Source of the DNA: Xylanibacter ruminicola
GTDB lineage: Bacteria; Bacteroidota; Bacteroidia; Bacteroidales; Bacteroidaceae
Length of the DNA: 64,000 nt
Assembly (NCBI RefSeq): GCF_900142525.1
Contig: NZ_FRBD01000006.1
Span: forward strand, 105,791 to 169,790
Reading direction: 5' to 3'
The position numbers and the translations under genes were made by a program. Position 1 is the stretch's first letter. Each line of letters starts with the position of its first letter. The notes under the pieces were generated by a model. The model searched no databases and was not told the DNA's origin. It worked only from the letters and a program-made list of their open reading frames with translations. Of the stretch, positions 1 through 8,013 are shown piece after piece.

Positions 1-1
1 T

Positions 2-1156
2 GTATTGGTCGACTCGCGTGGCGTAGTTGAGGGCGAGAACAGCGCCAAACTTATCACCACTAACGCCGCACACAACACCCACGGCTCGCTACAGGAAATA
101 AACGGCCAGTGGTACGTGTTCTATCATCGTCCGCCACGTGGTTTCGGCTACGCTCGTCAGGCAATGGTAGCCCCGGTAAAGATAACCTGGGACAAGAAAC
201 CTGTTGCAAAGGGCGGTACTGTAAAAATAACTGGTTATGACCCATATACCGATAAGGCAGGTAACAACGTGTGGACAGCCAAGGCTAGTGATGGCACAGA
301 GTATACAGGCGCAGAAGTAACATCTGAGGGATTCCAGATCTATGGTCTGCCACCATACGCCTACTATTCTGCAGGTATTGCCTGCTTTATGACTGGAGGC
401 ACAAACAGCAACGAGTGGATGCAAGATAATCACGACATTTGGAACAACTCTATGGATCTGGCAGGCATCACCAACACAGGCATCGTAGGCTTTAAGTACT
501 TCGGATTTGGTGGACTGGTGAGGGACACCAAGGGTATCAAGGCCTTTAAAGGAGCACAAAAAGGCGATGGAACCACACTGAACCTGAACCTGACTCCTGG
601 CGGACACGGTGCATTTAAGATTCACGTACGCCTCGACAACGCATGGAATGGCGAGGAGATTGCAGTAATCGATGTACCAGCCGATGCACCACGTACAGCA
701 AACATCTACAAGGTAGCCGTTCCTGCCGTTGAGGGACTCACAGGCAAGCACGCCATCTATCTGGTAGCCGAAGGTGCTGACATCAAGACTCCTGCGCGCC
801 CACAGTGGGGCCCACGTCGTGGACCTCAGCGCCCACAGGGATTGTTCGATCTGCACGGAATCGGATTCTCAAAAGCAGGCGAGAAGTTCGAGGCACCAGC
901 AGTGCCTCAGGTTACTATCGAACTCAATGGCACCAAGTTGATTATCCCTGACACACCAATCCGCTTTACCAATCAAAACGGATATACCGACCAGACACGT
1001 TATCAGGTTTATGGCAAGACGGGAAAGGATGGCAACACCATCAAGTGCTCTGCTAGTGCACCTGGAGTAACTTTCAAGATCGGAAACGTTGTAGATGGCC
1101 GTTGTGCCATCAAAGCAACATACAACGGACTGACTAAGATTTTCCTGATTAACTAA
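2..1156 (+). CDS. Exported GH43-family glycoside hydrolase, C-terminal part (5' end outside window)
   Basis: The frame is open to the left edge of the window, so the N-terminus, signal peptide and most of the catalytic domain are missing. The first ~55 visible residues (HGSLQEINGQWYVFYHR and what follows) look like the last blades of a GH43 five-bladed propeller. Residues ~95-265 resemble a CBM6-like beta-sandwich that usually follows the propeller in Bacteroidetes arabinosidases and xylosidases. A Pro/Arg-rich linker (near residue 270, PQWGPRRGPQRPQ) leads to a ~90-residue Ig-like tail. The family hydrolyses arabinosides, xylosides or galactosides; the substrate cannot be told from this part. 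It ends in a hairpin shared with the convergent aminotransferase gene. Confidence 0.8.
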   Translation, partial: VLVDSRGVVEGENSAKLITTNAAHNTHGSLQEINGQWYVFYHRPPRGFGYARQAMVAPVKITWDKKPVAKGGTVKITGYDPYTDKAGNNVWTAKASDGTEYTGAEVTSEGFQIYGLPPYAYYSAGIACFMTGGTNSNEWMQDNHDIWNNSMDLAGITNTGIVGFKYFGFGGLVRDTKGIKAFKGAQKGDGTTLNLNLTPGGHGAFKIHVRLDNAWNGEEIAVIDVPADAPRTANIYKVAVPAVEGLTGKHAIYLVAEGADIKTPARPQWGPRRGPQRPQGLFDLHGIGFSKAGEKFEAPAVPQVTIELNGTKLIIPDTPIRFTNQNGYTDQTRYQVYGKTGKDGNTIKCSASAPGVTFKIGNVVDGRCAIKATYNGLTKIFLIN

Positions 1157-1192
1157 ATAAAGGATGCACTTTTAATCGAGTGCATCCTTTAT
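1157..1192. terminator. Bidirectional terminator between convergent genes
   Basis: A 14-bp perfect stem (ATAAAGGATGCACT paired with its complement, 8-nt loop) is flanked by A-rich and T-rich sequence on both sides. It starts right after the GH43 stop codon. Its right arm lies inside the last codons of the leftward aminotransferase gene, so the hairpin is partly coding. Confidence 0.85.
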
Positions 1193-2332
1193 TCTTTTCA
1201 AGGCTTCCATCAAACGTGAGCGTTGTGTTGCTATGTTTATTCGCACATACCCCTCACCCGATTGCGGACCATACATGGTGCCTGGATTAAGCCATACCTT
1301 GGCTTCACTTAACAGACGATCGCATAAATCTTGTGAAGTTTCGCCCATCTGGCTGATATCTACCCAACACAAGTAAGTGCCCTCAAGCTTACAAACATGC
1401 CACTGAGGAATGTTCTTCTCGATGAAATCGCACAAAAACTGGTAATTACCATATAGATATTCATTAAGTGCGTCAATCCAATCCTCGCTATCGTTATAGG
1501 CCGCTTTTAAAGCAACAGGGCCAAATGGGTTCAGGTCACACACTTCATTGATATTGATGGCACGATCCAAACGACGGCGCCACTCGGGTTGCGAGCAGAT
1601 GATATTAGCCACCTGCAATCCTGCGATGTTAAACGACTTGGAGGGGGAGTTAAGTATCACGCTATTTTGGCGGCACGACTCGCTAACCGCAGCAAAAGGT
1701 TGGAACTTACTTCCAGGCATCATCAGCTCGCAATGGATCTCGTCGCTTACCACTTTAACACCATACTTAAGACATATATCGTTCATATGCATTAACTCGG
1801 TCTTACTCCAAACACGCCCTGTGGGATTGTGAGGGTTGCAAAGCAAGAAAACAGTAGTCTTCTCATCAGCACACTTAGCCTCAAAATCAGCCCAGTCAAC
1901 CTCAAAGCTATCGTCCTTTCTCACCAAAACGGTTTCAAGCACCTCACAACCGTTATTGCGGACGGAAGAGAAGAAACAGTTATAATCAGGCGATAGAATC
2001 AGAACTTTCTCACCGGGCATAGTCAAGGCCTTGATGGCCACAGACATAGCAGGAACAACACCAGTAGTATACAGAATCTCTTCGCGCTGTATAGCCCAGT
2101 CATGACGACGCTGGAACCACGAGATTACAGCATCATAGTAGCTATCGTCTACGTGAGTGTAGCCAAACACACCGTGTTCAGCACGCTTACGGATGGCTTC
2201 CTGAATGGCAGGTGCAGCCTTGAAGTCCATATCGGCCACCCACAGAGGAATGACTTCATCGCACTCCATCTCATCCCACTTAACGCAGCCCGTGTTGCGT
2301 CTATCAATTAACTCATCGAAATTGTAGTTCAT
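1172..2332 (-). CDS. MalY/PatB-family PLP-dependent aminotransferase (putative C-S lyase)
   Basis: 386 residues, the usual length for fold-type I class I/II aminotransferases. The N-terminus (RRNTGCVKWDEM, then PLWVADMDF) is the MalY/PatB signature. The SDEIH motif at 196-200 carries the PLP-ring Asp197, and NSPSKSFNIAGLQ carries the Schiff-base Lys232. Family members act as cystathionine beta-lyases or related cysteine-S-conjugate lyases, cytosolic, in methionine/sulfur metabolism. The exact substrate is not readable. Its ATG overlaps the TGA of the upstream DUF3737 gene (ATGA), so the two are probably translationally coupled. Its last codons form the right arm of the terminator at 1157-1192. 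Confidence 0.9.
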   Translation of the reverse strand: MNYNFDELIDRRNTGCVKWDEMECDEVIPLWVADMDFKAAPAIQEAIRKRAEHGVFGYTHVDDSYYDAVISWFQRRHDWAIQREEILYTTGVVPAMSVAIKALTMPGEKVLILSPDYNCFFSSVRNNGCEVLETVLVRKDDSFEVDWADFEAKCADEKTTVFLLCNPHNPTGRVWSKTELMHMNDICLKYGVKVVSDEIHCELMMPGSKFQPFAAVSESCRQNSVILNSPSKSFNIAGLQVANIICSQPEWRRRLDRAININEVCDLNPFGPVALKAAYNDSEDWIDALNEYLYGNYQFLCDFIEKNIPQWHVCKLEGTYLCWVDISQMGETSQDLCDRLLSEAKVWLNPGTMYGPQSGEGYVRINIATQRSRLMEALKRIKDALD

Positions 2333-3174
2333 TGCCTTGTTTCTATCTTACAACTATTAGGTTGGCGTACGTTTTCATCGATGGTAATGCTACCGATGGA
2401 ATCGGCAATAATGTGGCCAGAAGTAGGATTCTTGATGTTCTCAATATGTCCCTTAATATCAGCCTCGACCTCAGCATACTCGAATACACGATCGCACGCT
2501 GCATCGAAAGTACAACTCTCGAGCACCAGATTCTGAGCGTAGCAAAGCAGCTGCTCGCCAGCCAGATGGCAGTTAACCAATCGCACATTCTTAGAATGCC
2601 AGGCCAGGTACTCGCCATCGAGGGTAGAATCGTAGATAGTGATGTTCTCGCACTCCCAGAACGAATCCTTTGTAACAATGTTAGCATTGTGAATCTCTAC
2701 ATTCTTACAATACTGGAACACATATTTGGCATCGCTCTCTAATCCATCAACATAGATATTCTGCGAAAACATAAAAGGATAAGTGCCTTCGTGCAGCTTA
2801 ACATTCTTAAGTTTCAGCCCGTCGACCTTCCAGAAGGTTTCATCGGCATCGTTAATCACTACGTTTTCAAGTTCCACATTCTTCATCTCGCGGAAGAACT
2901 TAGGGCCATCGATGGTGCAGTCTTTCATCACCAAATCGTTAGTATACCAGATGGCCGAACGAGAACCTGGTGCAAAATAGCAGCGCTCTATACGTGCACC
3001 ATCAACATGCCACCAAGGATACTTTCCATAAAACTTGCTATCATAACACTCCATGCGCTGGCATTGTTTAATACCAGATTCGCCATCAACAATCACGATG
3101 TTCTCTAGTCTAAGATCGTGAGTTGCAAACAGAGGTCGCTCACCTCCAAATTCTTTGTCTTTTATCAGTTTCAT
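2329..3174 (-). CDS. DUF3737 family protein (right-handed beta-helix-like)
   Basis: 281 residues from the ATG at 3174 (MKLIKDKEFGGERPLF). A 27-codon longer frame exists, but a promoter -7 box lies inside it at 3197-3204, so the shorter start is preferred. The sequence is a run of short repeats of the type LENVVINDADETFWKVDGLKLKN. Each turn has a hydrophobic-x-Asn/Asp pattern, as in pectate-lyase-like beta-helices. There is no signal peptide, so it is likely cytosolic. Bacteroidetes and Firmicutes carry this family; no activity is established to my knowledge. It is coupled by ATGA overlap to the MalY/PatB gene. Confidence 0.8.
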   Translation of the reverse strand: MKLIKDKEFGGERPLFATHDLRLENIVIVDGESGIKQCQRMECYDSKFYGKYPWWHVDGARIERCYFAPGSRSAIWYTNDLVMKDCTIDGPKFFREMKNVELENVVINDADETFWKVDGLKLKNVKLHEGTYPFMFSQNIYVDGLESDAKYVFQYCKNVEIHNANIVTKDSFWECENITIYDSTLDGEYLAWHSKNVRLVNCHLAGEQLLCYAQNLVLESCTFDAACDRVFEYAEVEADIKGHIENIKNPTSGHIIADSIGSITIDENVRQPNSCKIETRQ

Positions 3175-3196
3175 TGTTTTTGTATATATTCGTCTG

Positions 3197-3204
3197 CAAA
3201 GGTA
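3197..3204 (-). promoter_or_regulatory. -7 box of DUF3737-aminotransferase operon
   Basis: The minus strand reads TACCTTTG, matching the Bacteroidetes TAnnTTTG element, 22 bp before the ATG at 3174. No clear -33 TTTG is visible. Confidence 0.6.
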
Positions 3205-3288
3205 CAAATAAAAATCCGTAATCAGGTTACCCCAATTACGGATTCTGATACCCATTTAAGGGTTTTTATAATTTAAAGAGAGAGAATT

Positions 3289-3714
3289 CTACTTCACAGC
3301 AAGAAGATTGCCATCTAGCGGCTCCATAACAACCATACGCGAGGTAAGATACATATTATCATGAGTCTCGTTCATCTTGTAGGTCTTAACCGATGTGAGA
3401 TTTGGAGCCTGTGAACGATAGAGTGTAACCTCTGATGGGAGATCGTAGGCCTGTTTGTCAGCATTCCACGAGCTAACCTCTACGTTATAGCCATTCTTAT
3501 AGTACTTATAAGTAAGACGGCTGCTCTTCTGCCACTCTTTTGTGGCCTCATCCCAGCTCAGAGTCTCCTTGTTGGAGAGTCTTCCCTGCTCATCATACTC
3601 ATAGCGATACTCGATCTTCTGAGCTACAGTGTTATCAGTGCTCTGTGCATTTGCCTTGAAATTAGCGTTGAAGTACATTGTCAGTACCATTGCTGCTGTG
3701 ATGATTGCTTCCAT
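3289..3714 (-). CDS. Small secreted DUF3836-type protein
   Basis: 141 residues with an N-terminal hydrophobic segment (about residues 4-23, ending ANAQ), read as a signal peptide. The body has repeating pieces of the form YEYDEQGRLSNKETLSWDEATKEWQ and LTYKYYKNGYNVEVSSWNADKQAYDL, i.e. YD-type beta-hairpin repeats like those in DUF3836 proteins of Bacteroides and Prevotella. The function is unknown. It has its own promoter and lies between two leftward operons, so it is probably monocistronic. Confidence 0.75.
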   Translation of the reverse strand: MEAIITAAMVLTMYFNANFKANAQSTDNTVAQKIEYRYEYDEQGRLSNKETLSWDEATKEWQKSSRLTYKYYKNGYNVEVSSWNADKQAYDLPSEVTLYRSQAPNLTSVKTYKMNETHDNMYLTSRMVVMEPLDGNLLAVK

Positions 3715-3755
3715 ATCTCTATAGTTTTAATTGTTATTTTATCTGTTTGACGTTG

Positions 3756-3763
3756 CAAAGGTA
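3756..3763 (-). promoter_or_regulatory. -7 box of DUF3836 gene
   Basis: The minus strand reads TACCTTTG 42 bp upstream of the start codon. It sits between this gene and the end of the GH3 gene, so the small gene can be expressed separately from the GH97-GH2-GH3 operon. Confidence 0.55.
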
Positions 3764-3808
3764 CGAAAAGTTGCACGAGCGTTGAGTTATCTTAATGTTA
3801 TCTTTAGG

Positions 3809-6160
3809 TTAAATCTGTTTTACCTCCGAAAAATAGTACTTTCTCAGCGGGATATTAACAGCTTCGCCAGTCAGATTTATCTGCTGTTGCAACCTGATAT
3901 CCTGCGACGATGCACCTATCTTAATAATATACTGTCCTGCCTTGATATTCCACTGGCGCTGGCCCTCATGACTGTAGTAGCCAAGCTGCTCGGTGTACAT
4001 CTTAACACTGATCTTCTTGCTCTCGCCTGGCTTCAGCGATACACGGGCAAAGCCTTGCAGCTGGATGGGGCGGATGTTTTTATTTCCATCAGCTGGCGAC
4101 AGATAAATCTGAGCCACCTCATCAGCTGCCATTTTACCGCTATTCTTAACATCGAAGGTAATGTTAAAACTCTCGTCCTTGGTAGTAACCTCAGGAGTAA
4201 CCTCAAGGTTAGAGTACTCGAATGTGGTATAGCTTAAGCCATAGCCGAATGGCCACTGAACACGAGGATCCTTCTCAGCAGAGTAATTATAGCAGATAGG
4301 CTCGTTGATTTCGACATTAGGATAGCTGACAGAGAGCTTAGCTGATGGAGAAATCTTTCCATAAAGGATATCTGCCACAGCGTTTCCTCCTTCCTCGCCT
4401 GGATACCAGGCCTGGATGACAGCAGCGCACTTCTCAGCAAGACCTGAAACAACCTGAGCACGTCCACCAAACATCACCAAAACTACAGGCTTACCTGTGT
4501 TGATGAGTTCCTGAACATATTCCTCCTGTTTTCCTGGCAGGCGCAGTCCCTGACGATCGCGGTTCTCACCACAAAGCATTACGTTCTCGCCTACAGCTGC
4601 AACAATCACATCACAGTCCTGAGCCATACGCAAAGCCTCAGCCTTATCAGTACGCTCACCAGCATCAACCTTACGATGCAGGAGGTTATACTCCCAGGCA
4701 CGTGCATCGCCCAGCTCGCTGAACTTAGTCTCAATCTCTTCAGTCCAATCGCAACCACGAGAATACATCACGTTCATACCCTCTGGCTTGCGAGAGGCCA
4801 TAGCCTCAAGCAACTTAACAATATGAGGATTCTCCGATTTATAGTCGAGCATCTTCCAGAAGTACGACATGGCAGGATAAGTATAGTCGCCACACATTGC
4901 CCAGATAGAGTTGGCATTAGGACCAGTAAGCAGCACATTCTTTACACCCTTCAAAGGCAGTACGCCATTGTTCTCAAGCAGAACAATCGACTGACTGGCA
5001 ATATCGTAAGCTGTCTGACGCTCCTCAGGGGTATCAAGTTTGATATCCTCCTTAGAATAGAGATAGGCATCCTTATCAAAGAGTCCAGCACGGAACTTAA
5101 CACGAAGTACATTCTTAACAGCACGCTCCAGTACCTCAGGCTTTACAAGGCCTTTGTCAATAGCCTCCTGCAGATGCTGATAGTTGGCACCAAAGGGGAA
5201 GTCGACATCGTTGCCTGCATTGATGGCAGCGGCAGCCTTCTCAAGGGCAGTTTCGATGTTTGGAATCTGATCGATAGCTGTATAATCGCTAACCACCATA
5301 CCATCGAAACCCACATATCCCCGAAGAATATCCTGCAGTATCTCGCTATTAGCAACACATCTGGTGCCATGAACATCATGATATCCTGGCATCACAGCTA
5401 CGCTACCAGTAAGACGGATCATCGTCTCATGAGGCAGAAGAATCTCTTCCATCATCTCCTTCTCGTCAGCATCGCCTCCGCCACCATAGCCCAGATAATG
5501 TTTTGAGCAAGCACCAACGCCCTTCTTCATGTTGCCCTGCTGCAAGCCCTTAACAAAGGCTGTACCCATAACGGCTGAAAGATAGCCATCCTCACCATAC
5601 GATTCCTCCAAACGATTGAAACTTGGTGTGCGACATACGTCAACCATTGGCGAAAGGGCCAATATACCCCCCATCTTACGCAACTGAGTACTTGTCTGAC
5701 GAGTTTTGAGTTCAGCCAATTCAGGGTTAAACGAACCTGCCTGACCTATCTGCTGAGGATAGATAGTAGATCCTAGGGTATTGATACCAGAGAGTACCTC
5801 CTCGTGCAGAAGAGCAGGAATGCCGTTGGGCGTATTGTGCATCAGCCAGTCTTGAATGGCAATAGCACGATCGCGAAGATCCTGAGGTTCGCGAGGCTGC
5901 TGCATACAGAACTGCGAGAAGTGACCGATGCCAAAGGGTATCAACTCCTTGCACTTGGCCGTATCGAGTTTACCCTGTTCATCGAAGAGTTCATCCATAT
6001 ACATACTCTTCAACTGTGCAATGCGCTCCTCCTGAGGCATCTTCTGGTAGAGTTCATCAATTTGCTGTTCCATGTCTGTTGCTTGAGTGTTACAACTTAC
6101 TAGTAGTGCAGAAAGCCCCGTTATGACCAAACTGCCAATAGTATTTAGATTCTTCATCAT
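3809..6160 (-). CDS. GH3 family beta-glycosidase lipoprotein (beta-glucosidase/beta-xylosidase type)
   Basis: 783 residues, typical of full-length GH3. The N-terminus has a lipoprotein signal with lipobox ALLVSC (Cys23). The (beta/alpha)8 domain includes KHYLGYGGG (the catalytic-loop KH) and DGMVVSDY, whose Asp292 is the expected nucleophile. An alpha/beta sandwich and a C-terminal fibronectin-III-like domain (from about residue 660) follow. GH3 enzymes release beta-linked glucose, xylose or arabinose from oligosaccharide ends; specificity cannot be fixed from sequence reading. A second ATG is one codon in (6157). It is the last gene of GH97-GH2-GH3, 23 bp after GH2. Confidence 0.92.
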   Translation of the reverse strand: MMKNLNTIGSLVITGLSALLVSCNTQATDMEQQIDELYQKMPQEERIAQLKSMYMDELFDEQGKLDTAKCKELIPFGIGHFSQFCMQQPREPQDLRDRAIAIQDWLMHNTPNGIPALLHEEVLSGINTLGSTIYPQQIGQAGSFNPELAELKTRQTSTQLRKMGGILALSPMVDVCRTPSFNRLEESYGEDGYLSAVMGTAFVKGLQQGNMKKGVGACSKHYLGYGGGGDADEKEMMEEILLPHETMIRLTGSVAVMPGYHDVHGTRCVANSEILQDILRGYVGFDGMVVSDYTAIDQIPNIETALEKAAAAINAGNDVDFPFGANYQHLQEAIDKGLVKPEVLERAVKNVLRVKFRAGLFDKDAYLYSKEDIKLDTPEERQTAYDIASQSIVLLENNGVLPLKGVKNVLLTGPNANSIWAMCGDYTYPAMSYFWKMLDYKSENPHIVKLLEAMASRKPEGMNVMYSRGCDWTEEIETKFSELGDARAWEYNLLHRKVDAGERTDKAEALRMAQDCDVIVAAVGENVMLCGENRDRQGLRLPGKQEEYVQELINTGKPVVLVMFGGRAQVVSGLAEKCAAVIQAWYPGEEGGNAVADILYGKISPSAKLSVSYPNVEINEPICYNYSAEKDPRVQWPFGYGLSYTTFEYSNLEVTPEVTTKDESFNITFDVKNSGKMAADEVAQIYLSPADGNKNIRPIQLQGFARVSLKPGESKKISVKMYTEQLGYYSHEGQRQWNIKAGQYIIKIGASSQDIRLQQQINLTGEAVNIPLRKYYFSEVKQI

Positions 6161-6183
6161 TGGATTTATTACCTTATTTATTA

Positions 6184-7998
6184 TTACTTGCTTTCATACC
6201 ACTTTTTCAACACATAGAAGGCCTTCTTCTTCTCGCCCTTGTCGCTGAACAAGCCCTTACGGTTATAGTAGTCCTGAACACCTGGCAGTACTCTACGAGG
6301 CGAACGGAAGTCTTTCAGAATCCAAGGAGTAGTACCAGCAAGACCCTCAATCTTATCGAGCATAGCAATATTCTCGATATACAGATTCTCCTGGAACTCC
6401 TCAGTCCATCGCTGGTTCTTGGCGCCATGATAACCATATCTGGCTCCACCACCAAACTCGCTGATGATGACTGGCTTATTGTATGGAATCTCCCACTTCA
6501 TCTTGGGTGCATCGTTCACATCGCGATACCAACCAATATACTGGTTGAAGCTAACCACATCAACATACTGATTCATGTTATCGTTCAGGCGATTAACGTA
6601 GTTTGAAGCACCTGTTACCTCCATAGCCATAGAGATAAGACGCGTATTATCTAAGCTACGTGCATACTTGGCCAGACGACCCAAGAAATCATCGCGCTGA
6701 GCTGAATGAGGTGTCTCGTTGGCGATACTCCAGATGATTATATTTGCACGATTATGGTCGCGAGCAATCATATCTGTGAGTTGCTGCTTAGCATTCTCGA
6801 AAGTCTTAGGATTGGTCCATGCGATAGTCCAATAGCAAGGAATCTCCGACCACACCAGGATGCCCTGACGTTCAGCCTCGCGAACCATATTCTCACTGTG
6901 TGGATAGTGAGCCAGACGAACGTAGTTACAACCTAACTCCTTAGCCCAACCTAGCAGGGTACGAGCATCCTCAACAGAATTGGCACGACCACCTCCATTT
7001 GGTTTCTCTTCATGGATAGAGATACCCTTCAGGAAGATAGGTTTACCATTCAGCAGTATCTGCTTGTCGCGAGTCTCAATCGTGCGGAAGCCTATCTCGT
7101 CAGTAAGCTTTGATGTGTCGAGCGAGAGGTTAACCTGATAGAGTTTGGGATTCTCAGGGCACCAGAGCTGGAGTTTCTTAGCTGCCACCTTGAGTGTAGC
7201 GCTCACTTTGCCTTCAGCATCAGTAGTAAGCTGCTGTTCCAGTTTCAGTTCTGGTATATGTACACAAACCTTGTGCCCTGCCTCCTTGACGTTAAGCTTT
7301 GCAGTAAACGAGATTTCTCTCTGCTTGGCCTTATCGGCAGCCTTCTTGAGTTGCAGGCTATAGTCCTCGAGATATGTCATGGGCACCTTAACCAGCTTCA
7401 CATCGCGAGTGATACCACCATAGTTCCACCAATCGAATATCAACGTGGGCACATCTTCAGCATGACGCTTGTTGTCTACCTTTACAACCACCACATTCTC
7501 GCCATCTTTCAGCAGATTGGTGATGTCGTAGTTGAATGGTGTGAAACCACCCACATGGTGACCTGCCCTCTTGCCGTTAACCCAAACATAACTATCGTAG
7601 TTGACTGCGCCAAAATACAAGAAGGTGCGATAATCGCTCATGGTCTTTGCCTCGAAGCTCTTCTTGAACCATACAGTTCCCTCGTAGAAGAACAAGCGCT
7701 CGTCCTGAGTATTCCAGTCAGAAGGAATCTTCATGGTTGGCGACTTATCGAAGTCGTACTCAATCAAGTCTTCTGGCTTCTGTGGCTTGGCATTCTTAAA
7801 GAATCCATACGCCATTGGTTTCATACGATAATCGTAGTAGCCCTCTTCCTGAACATCTACGATATAATTCCAATCGCCATTCAGCGAACAACTCTCGTAT
7901 GCATTGATATTCTGAATCAATGGCAACGTTACTTCCTCAGCTGAAGCTGTGAGCACAAAGCCCACTGCCAGCATCATAGCAGATAGTAATTTTTTCAT
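6184..7998 (-). CDS. GH2 family beta-glycosidase, beta-glucuronidase-like
   Basis: 604 residues with a signal peptide (cleavage near LTASA-EE). Order: sugar-binding jelly roll (~25-195), Ig-like domain (~200-300) and TIM barrel (~305-604). Glu428 in IANE is the expected acid/base and Glu514 in IISEFGG the nucleophile. The segment YNRKGLFSDKG (N579, K581) matches in place the NxK motif that binds the glucuronate carboxylate in beta-glucuronidases such as E. coli UidA. The short length and compact barrel also fit glucuronidase more than LacZ. Similar NRKG segments may occur in other GH2 enzymes, so the specificity is an inference. It is the middle gene of the operon, 15 bp after GH97. Confidence 0.9.
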   Translation of the reverse strand: MKKLLSAMMLAVGFVLTASAEEVTLPLIQNINAYESCSLNGDWNYIVDVQEEGYYDYRMKPMAYGFFKNAKPQKPEDLIEYDFDKSPTMKIPSDWNTQDERLFFYEGTVWFKKSFEAKTMSDYRTFLYFGAVNYDSYVWVNGKRAGHHVGGFTPFNYDITNLLKDGENVVVVKVDNKRHAEDVPTLIFDWWNYGGITRDVKLVKVPMTYLEDYSLQLKKAADKAKQREISFTAKLNVKEAGHKVCVHIPELKLEQQLTTDAEGKVSATLKVAAKKLQLWCPENPKLYQVNLSLDTSKLTDEIGFRTIETRDKQILLNGKPIFLKGISIHEEKPNGGGRANSVEDARTLLGWAKELGCNYVRLAHYPHSENMVREAERQGILVWSEIPCYWTIAWTNPKTFENAKQQLTDMIARDHNRANIIIWSIANETPHSAQRDDFLGRLAKYARSLDNTRLISMAMEVTGASNYVNRLNDNMNQYVDVVSFNQYIGWYRDVNDAPKMKWEIPYNKPVIISEFGGGARYGYHGAKNQRWTEEFQENLYIENIAMLDKIEGLAGTTPWILKDFRSPRRVLPGVQDYYNRKGLFSDKGEKKKAFYVLKKWYESK

Positions 7999-8013
7999 AT
8001 TACTTCGTATATT

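Noticed and set aside
89..856. 255-codon minus-strand frame opposite the GH43 fragment
   Set aside because: The plus-strand product has clear GH43/CBM features; the reverse product has none.
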